59,032 nucleotides of DNA from an uncultured bacterium (GTDB lineage Bacteria > Verrucomicrobiota > Lentisphaeria > Victivallales > UBA1829), in contig CASFTV010000024.1 of NCBI GenBank assembly GCA_949297765.1, positions 1-59,032 on the forward strand. The letters are read 5' to 3'. How positions within the stretch are numbered: the first letter of the stretch is position 1; each line of letters starts with the position of its first letter. Below are positions 42,844-51,058 of the stretch, in pieces. A program made the translations under genes and the position numbers. The notes below the pieces were generated by a model. The model ran no database searches and was not told the DNA's origin. It saw only the letters and a program-made list of their open reading frames with translations.

Positions 42844-43627
42844 AGTCCGGAACCTCCGCGCCGGATACGGCGCAAAACTGGTGCTCGACGGCGTGGATGC
42901 GGAGATCCTCGAACACGGCGTGGTCACGCTGCTGGGCCCGAACGGAAGCGGGAAATCCACACTTCTGAAGACGATCGGACGCATCCTGACGCCCCGGTCC
43001 GGGGAGATTCTGCTTTCGGGCCGTTCGCTTTCCGCATGGAAGACCGGCGAGCTTGCCCGCCGGATGGCGATTCTGCCTCAGCTTCATCACACGTCCGGAG
43101 AGCTGACGGTGGAAGAGCTGGTCGCTTTCGGACGTTTTCCGCATCGCGGTCTGCATCCGCTTCCCGGCGCGCGCGATCGCGAGATGATCGAACGCGCTCT
43201 CTCCATGACCCGCATGACGGAATTCCGCCGGCGCAGTATGAACACCCTTTCCGGCGGAGAACGGCAGCGGGCGTGGATCGCCATGACTCTCGCACAGGAA
43301 CCGGAGCTGCTTCTGCTGGACGAGCCGACGACGTTCCTTGACATCCGATGCCAGTTCGAAATCATTGAACTGATCCGGGAGCTGAACCGGAATGCGGGGA
43401 TCACCGTGCTGATGATTCTTCACGATCTGAATTCAGCTCTCCGCTGTTCGGACCGGCTGATTATGCTGCGCGACCGGAAAGTCCGCTATGCGGGAACGCC
43501 GGAGGAGCTGATGAAGCCGGAGATCCTGCGCGAAATTTTTGAAATCGAGGCGGAGTTTTTCCGGGGAAAGGACGGTCGGCTCGGCTGTCTTCCGGTCGCC
43601 CCGGCGGGAAGAAAGGAGAACGGATGA
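42833..43627 (+). CDS. btuD: Corrinoid ABC transporter ATPase, BtuD/FecE type
   Basis: This 264-residue ATPase has Walker A GPNGSGKST (residues 35-43), signature LSGGERQRAWIAMTLAQEP, Walker B LLLDEPTTFLD and the switch His in ILHDLN. It overlaps the permease by 11 bases and the flavodoxin-CbiK gene by 4 bases. Confidence 0.92.
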   Translation: MNVEVRNLRAGYGAKLVLDGVDAEILEHGVVTLLGPNGSGKSTLLKTIGRILTPRSGEILLSGRSLSAWKTGELARRMAILPQLHHTSGELTVEELVAFGRFPHRGLHPLPGARDREMIERALSMTRMTEFRRRSMNTLSGGERQRAWIAMTLAQEPELLLLDEPTTFLDIRCQFEIIELIRELNRNAGITVLMILHDLNSALRCSDRLIMLRDRKVRYAGTPEELMKPEILREIFEIEAEFFRGKDGRLGCLPVAPAGRKENG

Positions 43628-44901
43628 AAATTCTGATTGTTTACGCAAGCCGGAAGACCGGTAATTCCCGGAAGATCGCGGAGGCGCTCCGGAAGGGGAT
43701 TCCCTGCGATTCTCAGCTTGTATCCGCTGCGGATGCGCCGTCGCCGGAAAGATTCGATCTGCTTGTGCTCTGCTTCGGAATTTACTGCGGCTGGCCGGAC
43801 GGCGATATGATGGCGTTCATGCGACGCTGCCGCGGAAAAGAGGTGGCGCTGTTTGTGACGCTCGGAGCGTGGCCGGATTCGGAACATGCGTTCCGCTGCG
43901 TCGGCCGGGCGGAGGGACTGATGGAATCGTGCGATGTCCGCCTCCGCTTTCTCTGTCAGGGCGGCTACACGGAGGAGTTCCTTGCGCGGATGAAATCCAT
44001 TCCGCCTTCCGCACCGCATGGATGGACGGCGGAACGTGAAATGCGGGTCATGGAGGCGATGAAGCATCCGTCGTCCGCCGACTGTGCGAATGCGGTCGCC
44101 GCCCTCCGTTCCCGGCTGGAGGAAATGGAAATGGAAAAGACGGTTCCGGCGGACCGCCCGGAAAAAAAGGCGGTGGTCCTTTCCGTGTTCGGAACGACCG
44201 TTCCCGGAGCGGAAAAGGCGTATGATCTGCTGGAGAAGTCGATTCGTTCCCGCTGCGGACATCCGGTGTTCCGTGCATATACGTCGCCGCGGGTGCGCCG
44301 CCGGCTGGGGGGACGGGTTCCTTCGCTGACGGGAGTGCTGAAACATCTGGTCGAAGAGGAGTTCACGGAGGCGGAGGTGGTGGCTGCATACCTCGCGGAC
44401 GGGGAGGAGTATGAGAAGGTGGTGCGCGATCTTTCGGCGTTCCGGAGATCGCTGAGGATTCATGTGAACCGTCCGCCGCTGTCCACGCTTGCGTCGCTGT
44501 CGGACTTTCTTCCGCTGCTGCCGTCGACGGTTCCTCCGGAGCGGTTGCCCGGGGAACCGGTGATTTTTGCCGGACACGGACATGCGGACGGGCGGTCGGA
44601 TTTTCAGTATTTTGCGCTGGATGCCGGTTTGAAGCGTCTGGACAGCGTATTTTTTGCCGCGTGTGTGGAGGGGGCGCCGGGACTGGACTCTGTCTTGCCG
44701 CGCCTGACCGGAAAACGGGTCTGGCTTCTTCCGTTCCTGATGGTGGCGGGGGAGCATGCCTGCCGGGATCTGGCCGGAGAGGGCGAGGAGTCCTGGCGGT
44801 CGCTTCTTGCCGCGCGCGGATTCGAGGTGAAAACGGTTCTCCGGGGACTGGGAGAATTTCCATCCGTCGCAGACTATTTTACGGAGGGAGTGATGCAATG
44901 A
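43624..44901 (+). CDS. cbiK: Flavodoxin-CbiK fusion: sirohydrochlorin cobaltochelatase
   Basis: This 425-residue two-domain protein starts with a flavodoxin-like domain (residues 1-150; FMN phosphate loop YASRKTGNSRK at 7-17, then CFGIYCGWPDGDM). The CbiK cobaltochelatase occupies about 180-420, with the metal-binding histidines in FAGHGHADGRSDF and MVAGEHACRDLAGEGEESW. CbiK inserts cobalt into sirohydrochlorin at the start of the anaerobic route. CbiK is normally a stand-alone protein of about 260 residues. The flavodoxin part could deliver electrons, for example for cobalt or ring reduction, but this is conjecture. Both ends overlap the neighbouring genes by 4 bases. Confidence 0.88.
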   Translation: MKILIVYASRKTGNSRKIAEALRKGIPCDSQLVSAADAPSPERFDLLVLCFGIYCGWPDGDMMAFMRRCRGKEVALFVTLGAWPDSEHAFRCVGRAEGLMESCDVRLRFLCQGGYTEEFLARMKSIPPSAPHGWTAEREMRVMEAMKHPSSADCANAVAALRSRLEEMEMEKTVPADRPEKKAVVLSVFGTTVPGAEKAYDLLEKSIRSRCGHPVFRAYTSPRVRRRLGGRVPSLTGVLKHLVEEEFTEAEVVAAYLADGEEYEKVVRDLSAFRRSLRIHVNRPPLSTLASLSDFLPLLPSTVPPERLPGEPVIFAGHGHADGRSDFQYFALDAGLKRLDSVFFAACVEGAPGLDSVLPRLTGKRVWLLPFLMVAGEHACRDLAGEGEESWRSLLAARGFEVKTVLRGLGEFPSVADYFTEGVMQ

Positions 44902-45614
44902 GTTCGGGAAAATTCTATGGAGTCGGACTCGGTCCCGGCGATCCGGGACTGGTGACGCGGAAAGCGGAAGAGATCCTGCGTTCGGTTCAGGTGGTCTATA
45001 CGGCGGCGTCGCGGCAGAGTGCGCGGAGCGTTTCGGGGGCGATTCTGGATGCGCTTCCCGGCGTGACCGCCCGCCGCGTGGAACTGAAATTCACAATGGC
45101 ATCCGATTTCCCGACCCGTCTTGCCAAAATTGACGAACATGCCGAATCCATCGCCCGGGAACTCCGTTCAGGGAACGACTGCGCGTTCGGGACGATCAGC
45201 GATCCGATGACCTACAGCACCTGCGGCTATCTTCTCCGCGCCCTGCGCCGGATTCTGCCGGATCTGCGGTTTGAGATTGTTCCCGGAGTGAACTCTTGGA
45301 GTGCGCTTGCTGCGGCTTCCGCGTCGCCTCTGGTGGAGGACAACGGGATTCTGCGAGTGGTGCCGAGCTATCTTCCGCCTGATTCGCCGGAGCTTTCCGC
45401 CATGCTGGAGGAGGAGGGTGCGATGGTGCTGTTGAAGACCTATCACACCCGCAACGCATATCTGGACCGTCTCGCGGGGGAACCGTGCGATATCCTGTAC
45501 GGAGCGAACATCGGACTGGACAACGAGTTTATTTCCGACGATCCGGAAGCTGTCCGCGCCCGTCCCGACGAATACCTTTCCATGCTGATGATCCGGAAAG
45601 GGAGGCGCTCATGA
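44898..45614 (+). CDS. cbiL: Cobalt-precorrin-2 C20-methyltransferase
   Basis: This 238-residue SAM-dependent methyltransferase of the tetrapyrrole methylase fold adds the C20 methyl group. The N-terminal motif FYGVGLGPGDPGLVTRKAEEIL and the second motif IVPGVNSWSALAAAS are characteristic, and the AASRQSARS segment fits CbiL/CobI. The ATG overlaps the cbiK stop (ATGA) and its own stop overlaps the next start. Confidence 0.93.
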   Translation: MSSGKFYGVGLGPGDPGLVTRKAEEILRSVQVVYTAASRQSARSVSGAILDALPGVTARRVELKFTMASDFPTRLAKIDEHAESIARELRSGNDCAFGTISDPMTYSTCGYLLRALRRILPDLRFEIVPGVNSWSALAAASASPLVEDNGILRVVPSYLPPDSPELSAMLEEEGAMVLLKTYHTRNAYLDRLAGEPCDILYGANIGLDNEFISDDPEAVRARPDEYLSMLMIRKGRRS

Positions 45615-48157
45615 TACGGCACGGCGGAAACCGGATGGAATTTGCCCGCCTTGCGGGATGTGCACCGGAGGAGATTCTGGATTTCAGCGTGAATCTCAAT
45701 CCGCTCGGGATGACGGAGTGTGCCGAGGCGGCGTACTTCCGTTCAGCGGAGCGCCTGTCGGAATATCCGGAGCCGTATTCGGAGCGGCTCTGCGGGATCG
45801 CGGCAGAGATTTGGAAGGTTGATCCGAAGACGATTCTGTTCGGCAACGGATCCAACCAGCTTCTTTCGCTGATCCCGCGGGTCCTGAAGCCGCGTTGCGC
45901 GCGGATTGTGGTTCCCGGCTATCTGGAATACCGGAACGTGTGCGAACGGGCGGGCATTCCGGTTACTCCGTTTTTCCTGAATGGTGCGTTTGAACTGGAT
46001 TTTGAAGCCTTGTCCGCCGCGTCCGCTCCGGGGGATCTGGTGATCCTCGGGAATCCGAACAACCCGGACGGAGGACTCTGCGATCCGGAGAAGATCCGCA
46101 GCTTTGCAGAGAGTAGATCGGATCTTCAAATTCTTGTGGACGAAGCATTTATAGAATTTGCCGGAGAAGAGTTCTCTCTTCTTTCGCGTCCGATGCCGCC
46201 GAATCTTTCTCTTCTCCGGTCCATGACCAAGTTTTATGCGGTTCCGGGCCTTCGCATCGGGTACTGGGTCGGTGCGGCGGTTGCGGAAGCCCGCGCGTTT
46301 CAGGAGGAGTGGATGCTGTCCGCTCCGGCGGAGGCGGTTGCGGAGGCGCTGCTTCTGGATCGGAGCGATTTTGCGGAACGCTCCCGCATCCGGACCGCGG
46401 AGCTTCTGGAACATCTTGCGGATTCTCTGTGCCGGATTCCCGGACTCCGGCTCTTTCCTTCCCGGGCCTGCTATCTTCTGGTGGAGGGCGAACGGAATCC
46501 GGCGGAAGTTCTGCTGAAGAAATATCGCATTGCCGTACGCTCCTGCGGCAATTATGAAGGGCTGAACGATCGTTTTTTCCGGGTTGCGGTGCGGGAGGAA
46601 AAGGAAAATGAACGGCTGGTTGCGGCGCTCCGGGAGATTTTCGGAGGCGGACCGTCGATTGTTCTTCCCCGGCGGAAACCGGCACTGATGCTGCAGGGAA
46701 CGGCATCGAATGCGGGAAAAAGCGTTCTGACTGCGGCATTCTGCCGGATTTTTCTTCAGGATGGTTTCCGTGTGGCTCCGTTCAAAGCGCAGAATATGGC
46801 GCTGAATTCCTATGTGACGCTCGACGGCGGAGAAATGGGACGGGCGCAGGTGGTTCAGGCCCAGGCGTGCCGGCTGGAACCGGATGTCCGGATGAATCCG
46901 ATTCTTCTGAAGCCCACCGGCGATACCGGCAGTCAGGTCATTCTCCGGGGGAGGCCGGTCGGCGTGATGCGGGTCCGGGAGTATTATGCGCGGAAAAAAA
47001 CGTTCTGGTCCGACGTAACATGTTCTTATGACGAACTTTGTGAGCAGGCGGATGTGATGGTCCTTGAAGGCGCCGGTTCTCCGGGTGAAGTGAATCTCAA
47101 GTCCGGCGACATCGTCAATATGGCGATGGCCCGCTATGCGGAAGCCGCGGTTCTTCTGGCCGGAGATATTGATCGGGGAGGGGTCTATGCGTCGTTTCTG
47201 GGGACCTGGATGACGCTCACAGCGGCGGAACGCTCTCTGGTGCTGGGATTTCTTGTAAACAAGTTCCGCGGGGATTCCTCCCTTCTGGCTCCCGCACACG
47301 AATACCTGCGGAAGCGGACCGGAAAGGAGGTCCTCGGTGTGGTGGATTATCTCCCGCGTCTGAATCTTCCGGAAGAGGACTCCGTCAACTTTCTGCAGGG
47401 CCGTCCTCTTCCCAAGCTGGAGAAGACGCTGGATGTGGCCCTGATTGCGCTCGGACACATTGCCAATTTCACGGATTTTGATCCTCTGGAGCGGGAGCCG
47501 GATGTCTCCTTGCGGAAGGTGTTCCGTCCGGAGGAACTTGGAACTCCGGATGTGATCATTATGCCGGGATCGAAGAATGTTCCGGTGGACTTGCGGCGTC
47601 TGCGGGAGGAGGGGATGGAACGGGTTCTCCGGGAGGAACTGGATCGCGGTGCGTGGTATGTCGGCGTCTGCGGCGGACTTCAGATCGCGGGACGCTCCAT
47701 CGCCGATCCGTGCGGACTTGAATCCGCGCCCGGCTCCGTCGAGGGGCTTGGCCTGCTTCCGCTGGAAACGGTTCTGAAGCCGGAGAAGACCCTTCGGCGC
47801 ACGACCGGCCGTGAAACCGGCGGACTCCCGGTTTCCGGATATGAAATCCATCACGGCGAAACCTCCGCCGACTCCGATGCGGTCGTGACGCAGGTCCGCG
47901 ATGACGGAACCCCGGTCGGTTTCGGCTCCGGACGGATTTTCACAACCTATCTGCATGGGATTTTTGACGACGATCGTTACCGCCGGGCGTTTCTCGACCG
48001 CATCCGTCTCTCCCGCGGACTTCCCGCGATCGGGAAAATTCTGGTCCGCTGCGATACGGAGCGTGTCCTTGACGAACTCGCCGACCACGTCCGTTCCCGG
48101 GTGGATATGAAACAGATCTATGCCCGTCTGGGGTTGAAGAAGGGAGGAAAATCATGA
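45611..48157 (+). CDS. cobD-cobQ: CobD-CobQ fusion: threonine-phosphate decarboxylase and cobyric acid synthase
   Basis: This 848-residue protein joins two pathway enzymes. Residues 1-350 are a PLP-dependent class I/II aminotransferase-fold domain like CobD (DFSVNLNPLG near 23, LILGNPNNPDG near 152, PLP-lysine in SMTKFYAVPGLRIGYW), which makes aminopropanol phosphate from threonine phosphate. Residues 358-848 are CobQ/CbiP (LMLQGTASNAGKSVLTAAFCRIF, FKAQNMALNSYVT, DIDRGGVYASFLGT, and the amidotransferase cysteine in GVCGGLQIAG), which amidates four side chains. CobD supplies the linker that CbiB attaches to the CobQ product. ATG 45611 overlaps the cbiL stop. Confidence 0.93.
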   Translation: MIRHGGNRMEFARLAGCAPEEILDFSVNLNPLGMTECAEAAYFRSAERLSEYPEPYSERLCGIAAEIWKVDPKTILFGNGSNQLLSLIPRVLKPRCARIVVPGYLEYRNVCERAGIPVTPFFLNGAFELDFEALSAASAPGDLVILGNPNNPDGGLCDPEKIRSFAESRSDLQILVDEAFIEFAGEEFSLLSRPMPPNLSLLRSMTKFYAVPGLRIGYWVGAAVAEARAFQEEWMLSAPAEAVAEALLLDRSDFAERSRIRTAELLEHLADSLCRIPGLRLFPSRACYLLVEGERNPAEVLLKKYRIAVRSCGNYEGLNDRFFRVAVREEKENERLVAALREIFGGGPSIVLPRRKPALMLQGTASNAGKSVLTAAFCRIFLQDGFRVAPFKAQNMALNSYVTLDGGEMGRAQVVQAQACRLEPDVRMNPILLKPTGDTGSQVILRGRPVGVMRVREYYARKKTFWSDVTCSYDELCEQADVMVLEGAGSPGEVNLKSGDIVNMAMARYAEAAVLLAGDIDRGGVYASFLGTWMTLTAAERSLVLGFLVNKFRGDSSLLAPAHEYLRKRTGKEVLGVVDYLPRLNLPEEDSVNFLQGRPLPKLEKTLDVALIALGHIANFTDFDPLEREPDVSLRKVFRPEELGTPDVIIMPGSKNVPVDLRRLREEGMERVLREELDRGAWYVGVCGGLQIAGRSIADPCGLESAPGSVEGLGLLPLETVLKPEKTLRRTTGRETGGLPVSGYEIHHGETSADSDAVVTQVRDDGTPVGFGSGRIFTTYLHGIFDDDRYRRAFLDRIRLSRGLPAIGKILVRCDTERVLDELADHVRSRVDMKQIYARLGLKKGGKS

Positions 48158-48831
48158 ATTCCGGATCCCATTTTCTGTTCGAGCGGATCACATGGAACCT
48201 TCCGGGAAGCGCCATTGAACGCGAAAGTTTCCGGCGGATCGAAGCGGAAATCCCGCCGGAGGTGCGGAACCGTTTTTCCGAATCGGAATGGCGGATTGCG
48301 CGCCGTCTGATTCATACAACAGCGGATTTTTCGATTGCGGAACATCTGCGTTTTTCTGGCGACCCGGTGTCCGCCGGCCGGACTGCCCTGTGCGCCGGCG
48401 CCCGGATCTATTCGGACTCCAATATGATTAAAGCGGGACTTTCCGTGCCGAAACTGAAACGGTTCCACGCTTCCTATTCCCGGGAGTCGATTCTCTGCGA
48501 TGTCGCTTCTCCGGAAGTTGCGGAACTTGCTGCGCGAAAAGGAATTACAAGAGCTCTTGCGGCGGTGGAACTGCATGAGCGCGATCTTGACGGATGTATT
48601 TTCCTCTGCGGCAATGCACCGCTTGCACTTGCGGGGATGATCCGGCTGATTGTAGAAAACCGGGTGCATCCGGCATTGATTGTAGGAATGCCGGTCGGAT
48701 TTGTAAATGTGTTGGAATCCAAAGAGTTGCTTCATCTTGTTGATATTCCGTATGTGACTTTGGAAGGTCGTCGCGGAGGAAGTCCGCTGGCGGTGGCGAC
48801 TCTGCATGCGATCATGGAGGAGAGGGAATGA
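48154..48831 (+). CDS. cbiC: Cobalt-precorrin-8 methylmutase
   Basis: This 225-residue enzyme moves the C11 methyl group to C12, giving cobyrinate. The catalytic histidine lies in RRLIHTTADFS (near residue 50), followed by the family segments IYSDSNMIKAGL and GMPVGFVNVLESKE. It overlaps its neighbours on both sides by 4 bases. Confidence 0.95.
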   Translation: MNSGSHFLFERITWNLPGSAIERESFRRIEAEIPPEVRNRFSESEWRIARRLIHTTADFSIAEHLRFSGDPVSAGRTALCAGARIYSDSNMIKAGLSVPKLKRFHASYSRESILCDVASPEVAELAARKGITRALAAVELHERDLDGCIFLCGNAPLALAGMIRLIVENRVHPALIVGMPVGFVNVLESKELLHLVDIPYVTLEGRRGGSPLAVATLHAIMEERE

Positions 48832-49877
48832 ATCCGGAACTTCGCAGCGGCTTTACGACCGGAGCGGCAATGACCGCCGGGGCGCTTGCCGTTTTTCTCC
48901 GTCGGAGCGGGGAGGTCGAGCTGATTCTTCCCGGTGCGGATCGTATCCGTGTTCCGGTCGAGAGCCGGACGGAAGAGTCGGCGGTGATCCGGAAAGATGC
49001 CGGAGATGATCCCGATGCAACCCATGGTGCGCATATTGAAGTGCTTTTCCGGAAGGCGGACGCGTCGGAGCTTCTGCCGGAGGATTATCTGGAGTCGGCA
49101 GGAGAACTGACGGTGATTGTTCGCGGCGGGGAGGGAGTCGGAATGGTGACGCGCTCCGGTCTGGCGGTTCCTCCCGGAAAATCCGCGATCAATCCTGGAC
49201 CGCGCAAACTGTTGATGGACAACCTGTTGCGTCTCGGGGTCTCCGGGATATGGCTGCTGCGCGTTTCCGTCCGTGAGGGTGCGGCGATGGCGGATCAGAC
49301 GCTGAATCCGGTGCTTGGAATTCGCGGAGGAATTTCGATTCTGGGAGGCGGCGGAATCGTCCGTCCCTGTTCGAATGCCGCATATGCCGCAACGATTTTC
49401 CTGCAGATCCGGATGGCCGCCCGGGAGGGGGCCGATACCATTGCTCTGGTCACCGGAAGACGGACCGAGCAGGCTGTCCGCCGCGATTTCCCCGCTCTTC
49501 AAGAGCTGCAGATCGTGCGGATCGCCGATTTTATCGCCCACTCCCTCCGATGTGCAGATCACTTTGGAATTCAACATGTTATTGTTGGATGTATGCCGGG
49601 AAAACTGATGAAATACGCCAGCGGCGATGAAAATACCCATGCACACCGGACTCCTCTGCGTCCCGCCATGCTCCGCGAAATGGGCATCGGCGTCCGGATC
49701 GGTTCGGAACTGGAAACAATCCATACAATGGGGGAACTGGCGGACCGTCTTTCCCCGGCGGAATACGGGACCGTGCTGGAACGATTGAAACCTTTGGCGC
49801 TGAAGTATTTGAAAAAATGGGGCGGGACATGCCAGGTGGAACTTGCCCTTTATGGAGAACAGGGAGAACGGAGATGA
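48828..49877 (+). CDS. cbiD: Cobalt-precorrin-5B C1-methyltransferase
   Basis: This 349-residue protein has the CbiD N-terminal signature LRSGFTTGAAMTAGALAVFL and the segments GEGVGMVTRSGL and NPVLGIRGGISILGGGGIVRP. It methylates C1 after ring contraction and is specific to the anaerobic, cobalt-early route, in agreement with cbiK. Start and stop overlap the neighbouring genes. Confidence 0.95.
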   Translation: MNPELRSGFTTGAAMTAGALAVFLRRSGEVELILPGADRIRVPVESRTEESAVIRKDAGDDPDATHGAHIEVLFRKADASELLPEDYLESAGELTVIVRGGEGVGMVTRSGLAVPPGKSAINPGPRKLLMDNLLRLGVSGIWLLRVSVREGAAMADQTLNPVLGIRGGISILGGGGIVRPCSNAAYAATIFLQIRMAAREGADTIALVTGRRTEQAVRRDFPALQELQIVRIADFIAHSLRCADHFGIQHVIVGCMPGKLMKYASGDENTHAHRTPLRPAMLREMGIGVRIGSELETIHTMGELADRLSPAEYGTVLERLKPLALKYLKKWGGTCQVELALYGEQGERR

Positions 49878-51049
49878 ATACAGCATGGAGGATCCGGGTT
49901 GTCAGCATGGAAAATCCCCCGGGAGAACTGCTTTCCTCCGCCGATGTGATTGCCGGAGGGAGACGGCAGCTGGAACTCCTTCCGGAAGGCCTTTCGGCGG
50001 AACGGGTGATCCTCGGCGCGTCTGCGGTGGAACAGGCGCGGGAACTGATCCGGAGGGCGGAGACGGAAACGGTGGTTGTGCTCGCTTCCGGTGATCCTCT
50101 CTATTGCGGGATCGGAGGAACAATTGCAAAACTTGTGGAGCCAGAACATCTTGAGATTCAACCGGGTATAACAGCGTTTCAACATCTGTTCGCCCGTCTT
50201 GGACGGCCATGGGAGACGGCGGCTCTGTTCAGCGTGCATGGAAGCGACACCCCGCTTCCGTGGCGGAGGATCCTGAATGCAGGGACCTCTGTGGTCTACG
50301 GAGACTCCCGGCGTACGGCTTCGGATCTCGCCGGAGAGCTGATCGCCTGCTTTCCGGAGTCCTCAGGTCGTTCCGCATCCATCGGCTGCGATCTTGGAAC
50401 TCCGGAGGAGCGCATCCTTTGCGGAACTCTTGCCCGGCTCGCTCGGGAAAAGGTCCCGCCGCTTTCGGTGCTTGCGGTTTTTCCGGAAGGCGGACTTCGT
50501 CCCGGCCTTCCTCTGGGGCTGCCCGATTCGGAATATGCGCACAGCGCCAGAATGATTACCCATCCGGAGGTGCGGGCGGTGGTGCTTGCGAAACTGCGGG
50601 CGGTGTCCGGAGTGATGTGGGATCTCGGTGCGGGAAGCGGATCCGTCGGGCTGGAGGCCGCCGGACTCGCTCCGGAACTGACGGTCTATGCAGTCGAAAA
50701 GAATCCCGGAAGAGCTGCCGATCTTCGAAGCAACGCCGCCCGTCACGGGATTCCGCTGAAGGTGATGGAGGGAGAAATCGCCTCGCTCCTTTCCGCTCTT
50801 CCGGATCCGGACCGGGTGTTTTTCGGGGGGGGGGCGTCGGAGCTGGAGGAGGTCTTTGCGCGTCTCCGGCCGGGAGGAATTCTGGTCGCGACGGCGGTGC
50901 TTGTTGAAACTGCCGTCCGTCTGGGCCGGGCTCTTCCGGAGTTCCGGACAGAGCTGCTGACGCTGAACGTTTCGCGCGCATGTTCCACGTCCGCCGGAGA
51001 GTTCTGGCGGGCGGAAAATCCAATCACGCTGGCCGTGTTTCAAAAATAA
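49874..51049 (+). CDS. cbiET: CbiE-CbiT fusion: precorrin-6Y C5,15-methyltransferase (decarboxylating)
   Basis: This 391-residue protein is the CobL-type fusion. Residues 1-200 are a tetrapyrrole methylase of the CbiE type (VLASGDPLYCGIGGTI, IQPGITAFQHLFARLG). Residues 220-391 are a class I Rossmann methyltransferase of the CbiT type (ITHPEVRAVVLAKL, MWDLGAGSGSVGLEAAGL). Together they methylate C5 and C15 and decarboxylate ring C. A run of ten G lies at 50825-50834 inside the CbiT part (codons of FGGGAS). Confidence 0.94.
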   Translation: MNTAWRIRVVSMENPPGELLSSADVIAGGRRQLELLPEGLSAERVILGASAVEQARELIRRAETETVVVLASGDPLYCGIGGTIAKLVEPEHLEIQPGITAFQHLFARLGRPWETAALFSVHGSDTPLPWRRILNAGTSVVYGDSRRTASDLAGELIACFPESSGRSASIGCDLGTPEERILCGTLARLAREKVPPLSVLAVFPEGGLRPGLPLGLPDSEYAHSARMITHPEVRAVVLAKLRAVSGVMWDLGAGSGSVGLEAAGLAPELTVYAVEKNPGRAADLRSNAARHGIPLKVMEGEIASLLSALPDPDRVFFGGGASELEEVFARLRPGGILVATAVLVETAVRLGRALPEFRTELLTLNVSRACSTSAGEFWRAENPITLAVFQK

Positions 51050-51058
51050 GGAGAGCAA

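Noticed and set aside
40093-42984. Long minus-strand open frame of 963 codons
   Set aside because: It runs antisense to the btuF-btuC genes and the riboswitches, is Arg/Pro/His-rich, and has no domain. It is a codon-bias shadow.
45743-48088. Minus-strand open frame of 781 codons
   Set aside because: It is antisense to the CobD-CobQ fusion, which has intact motifs for both enzymes.
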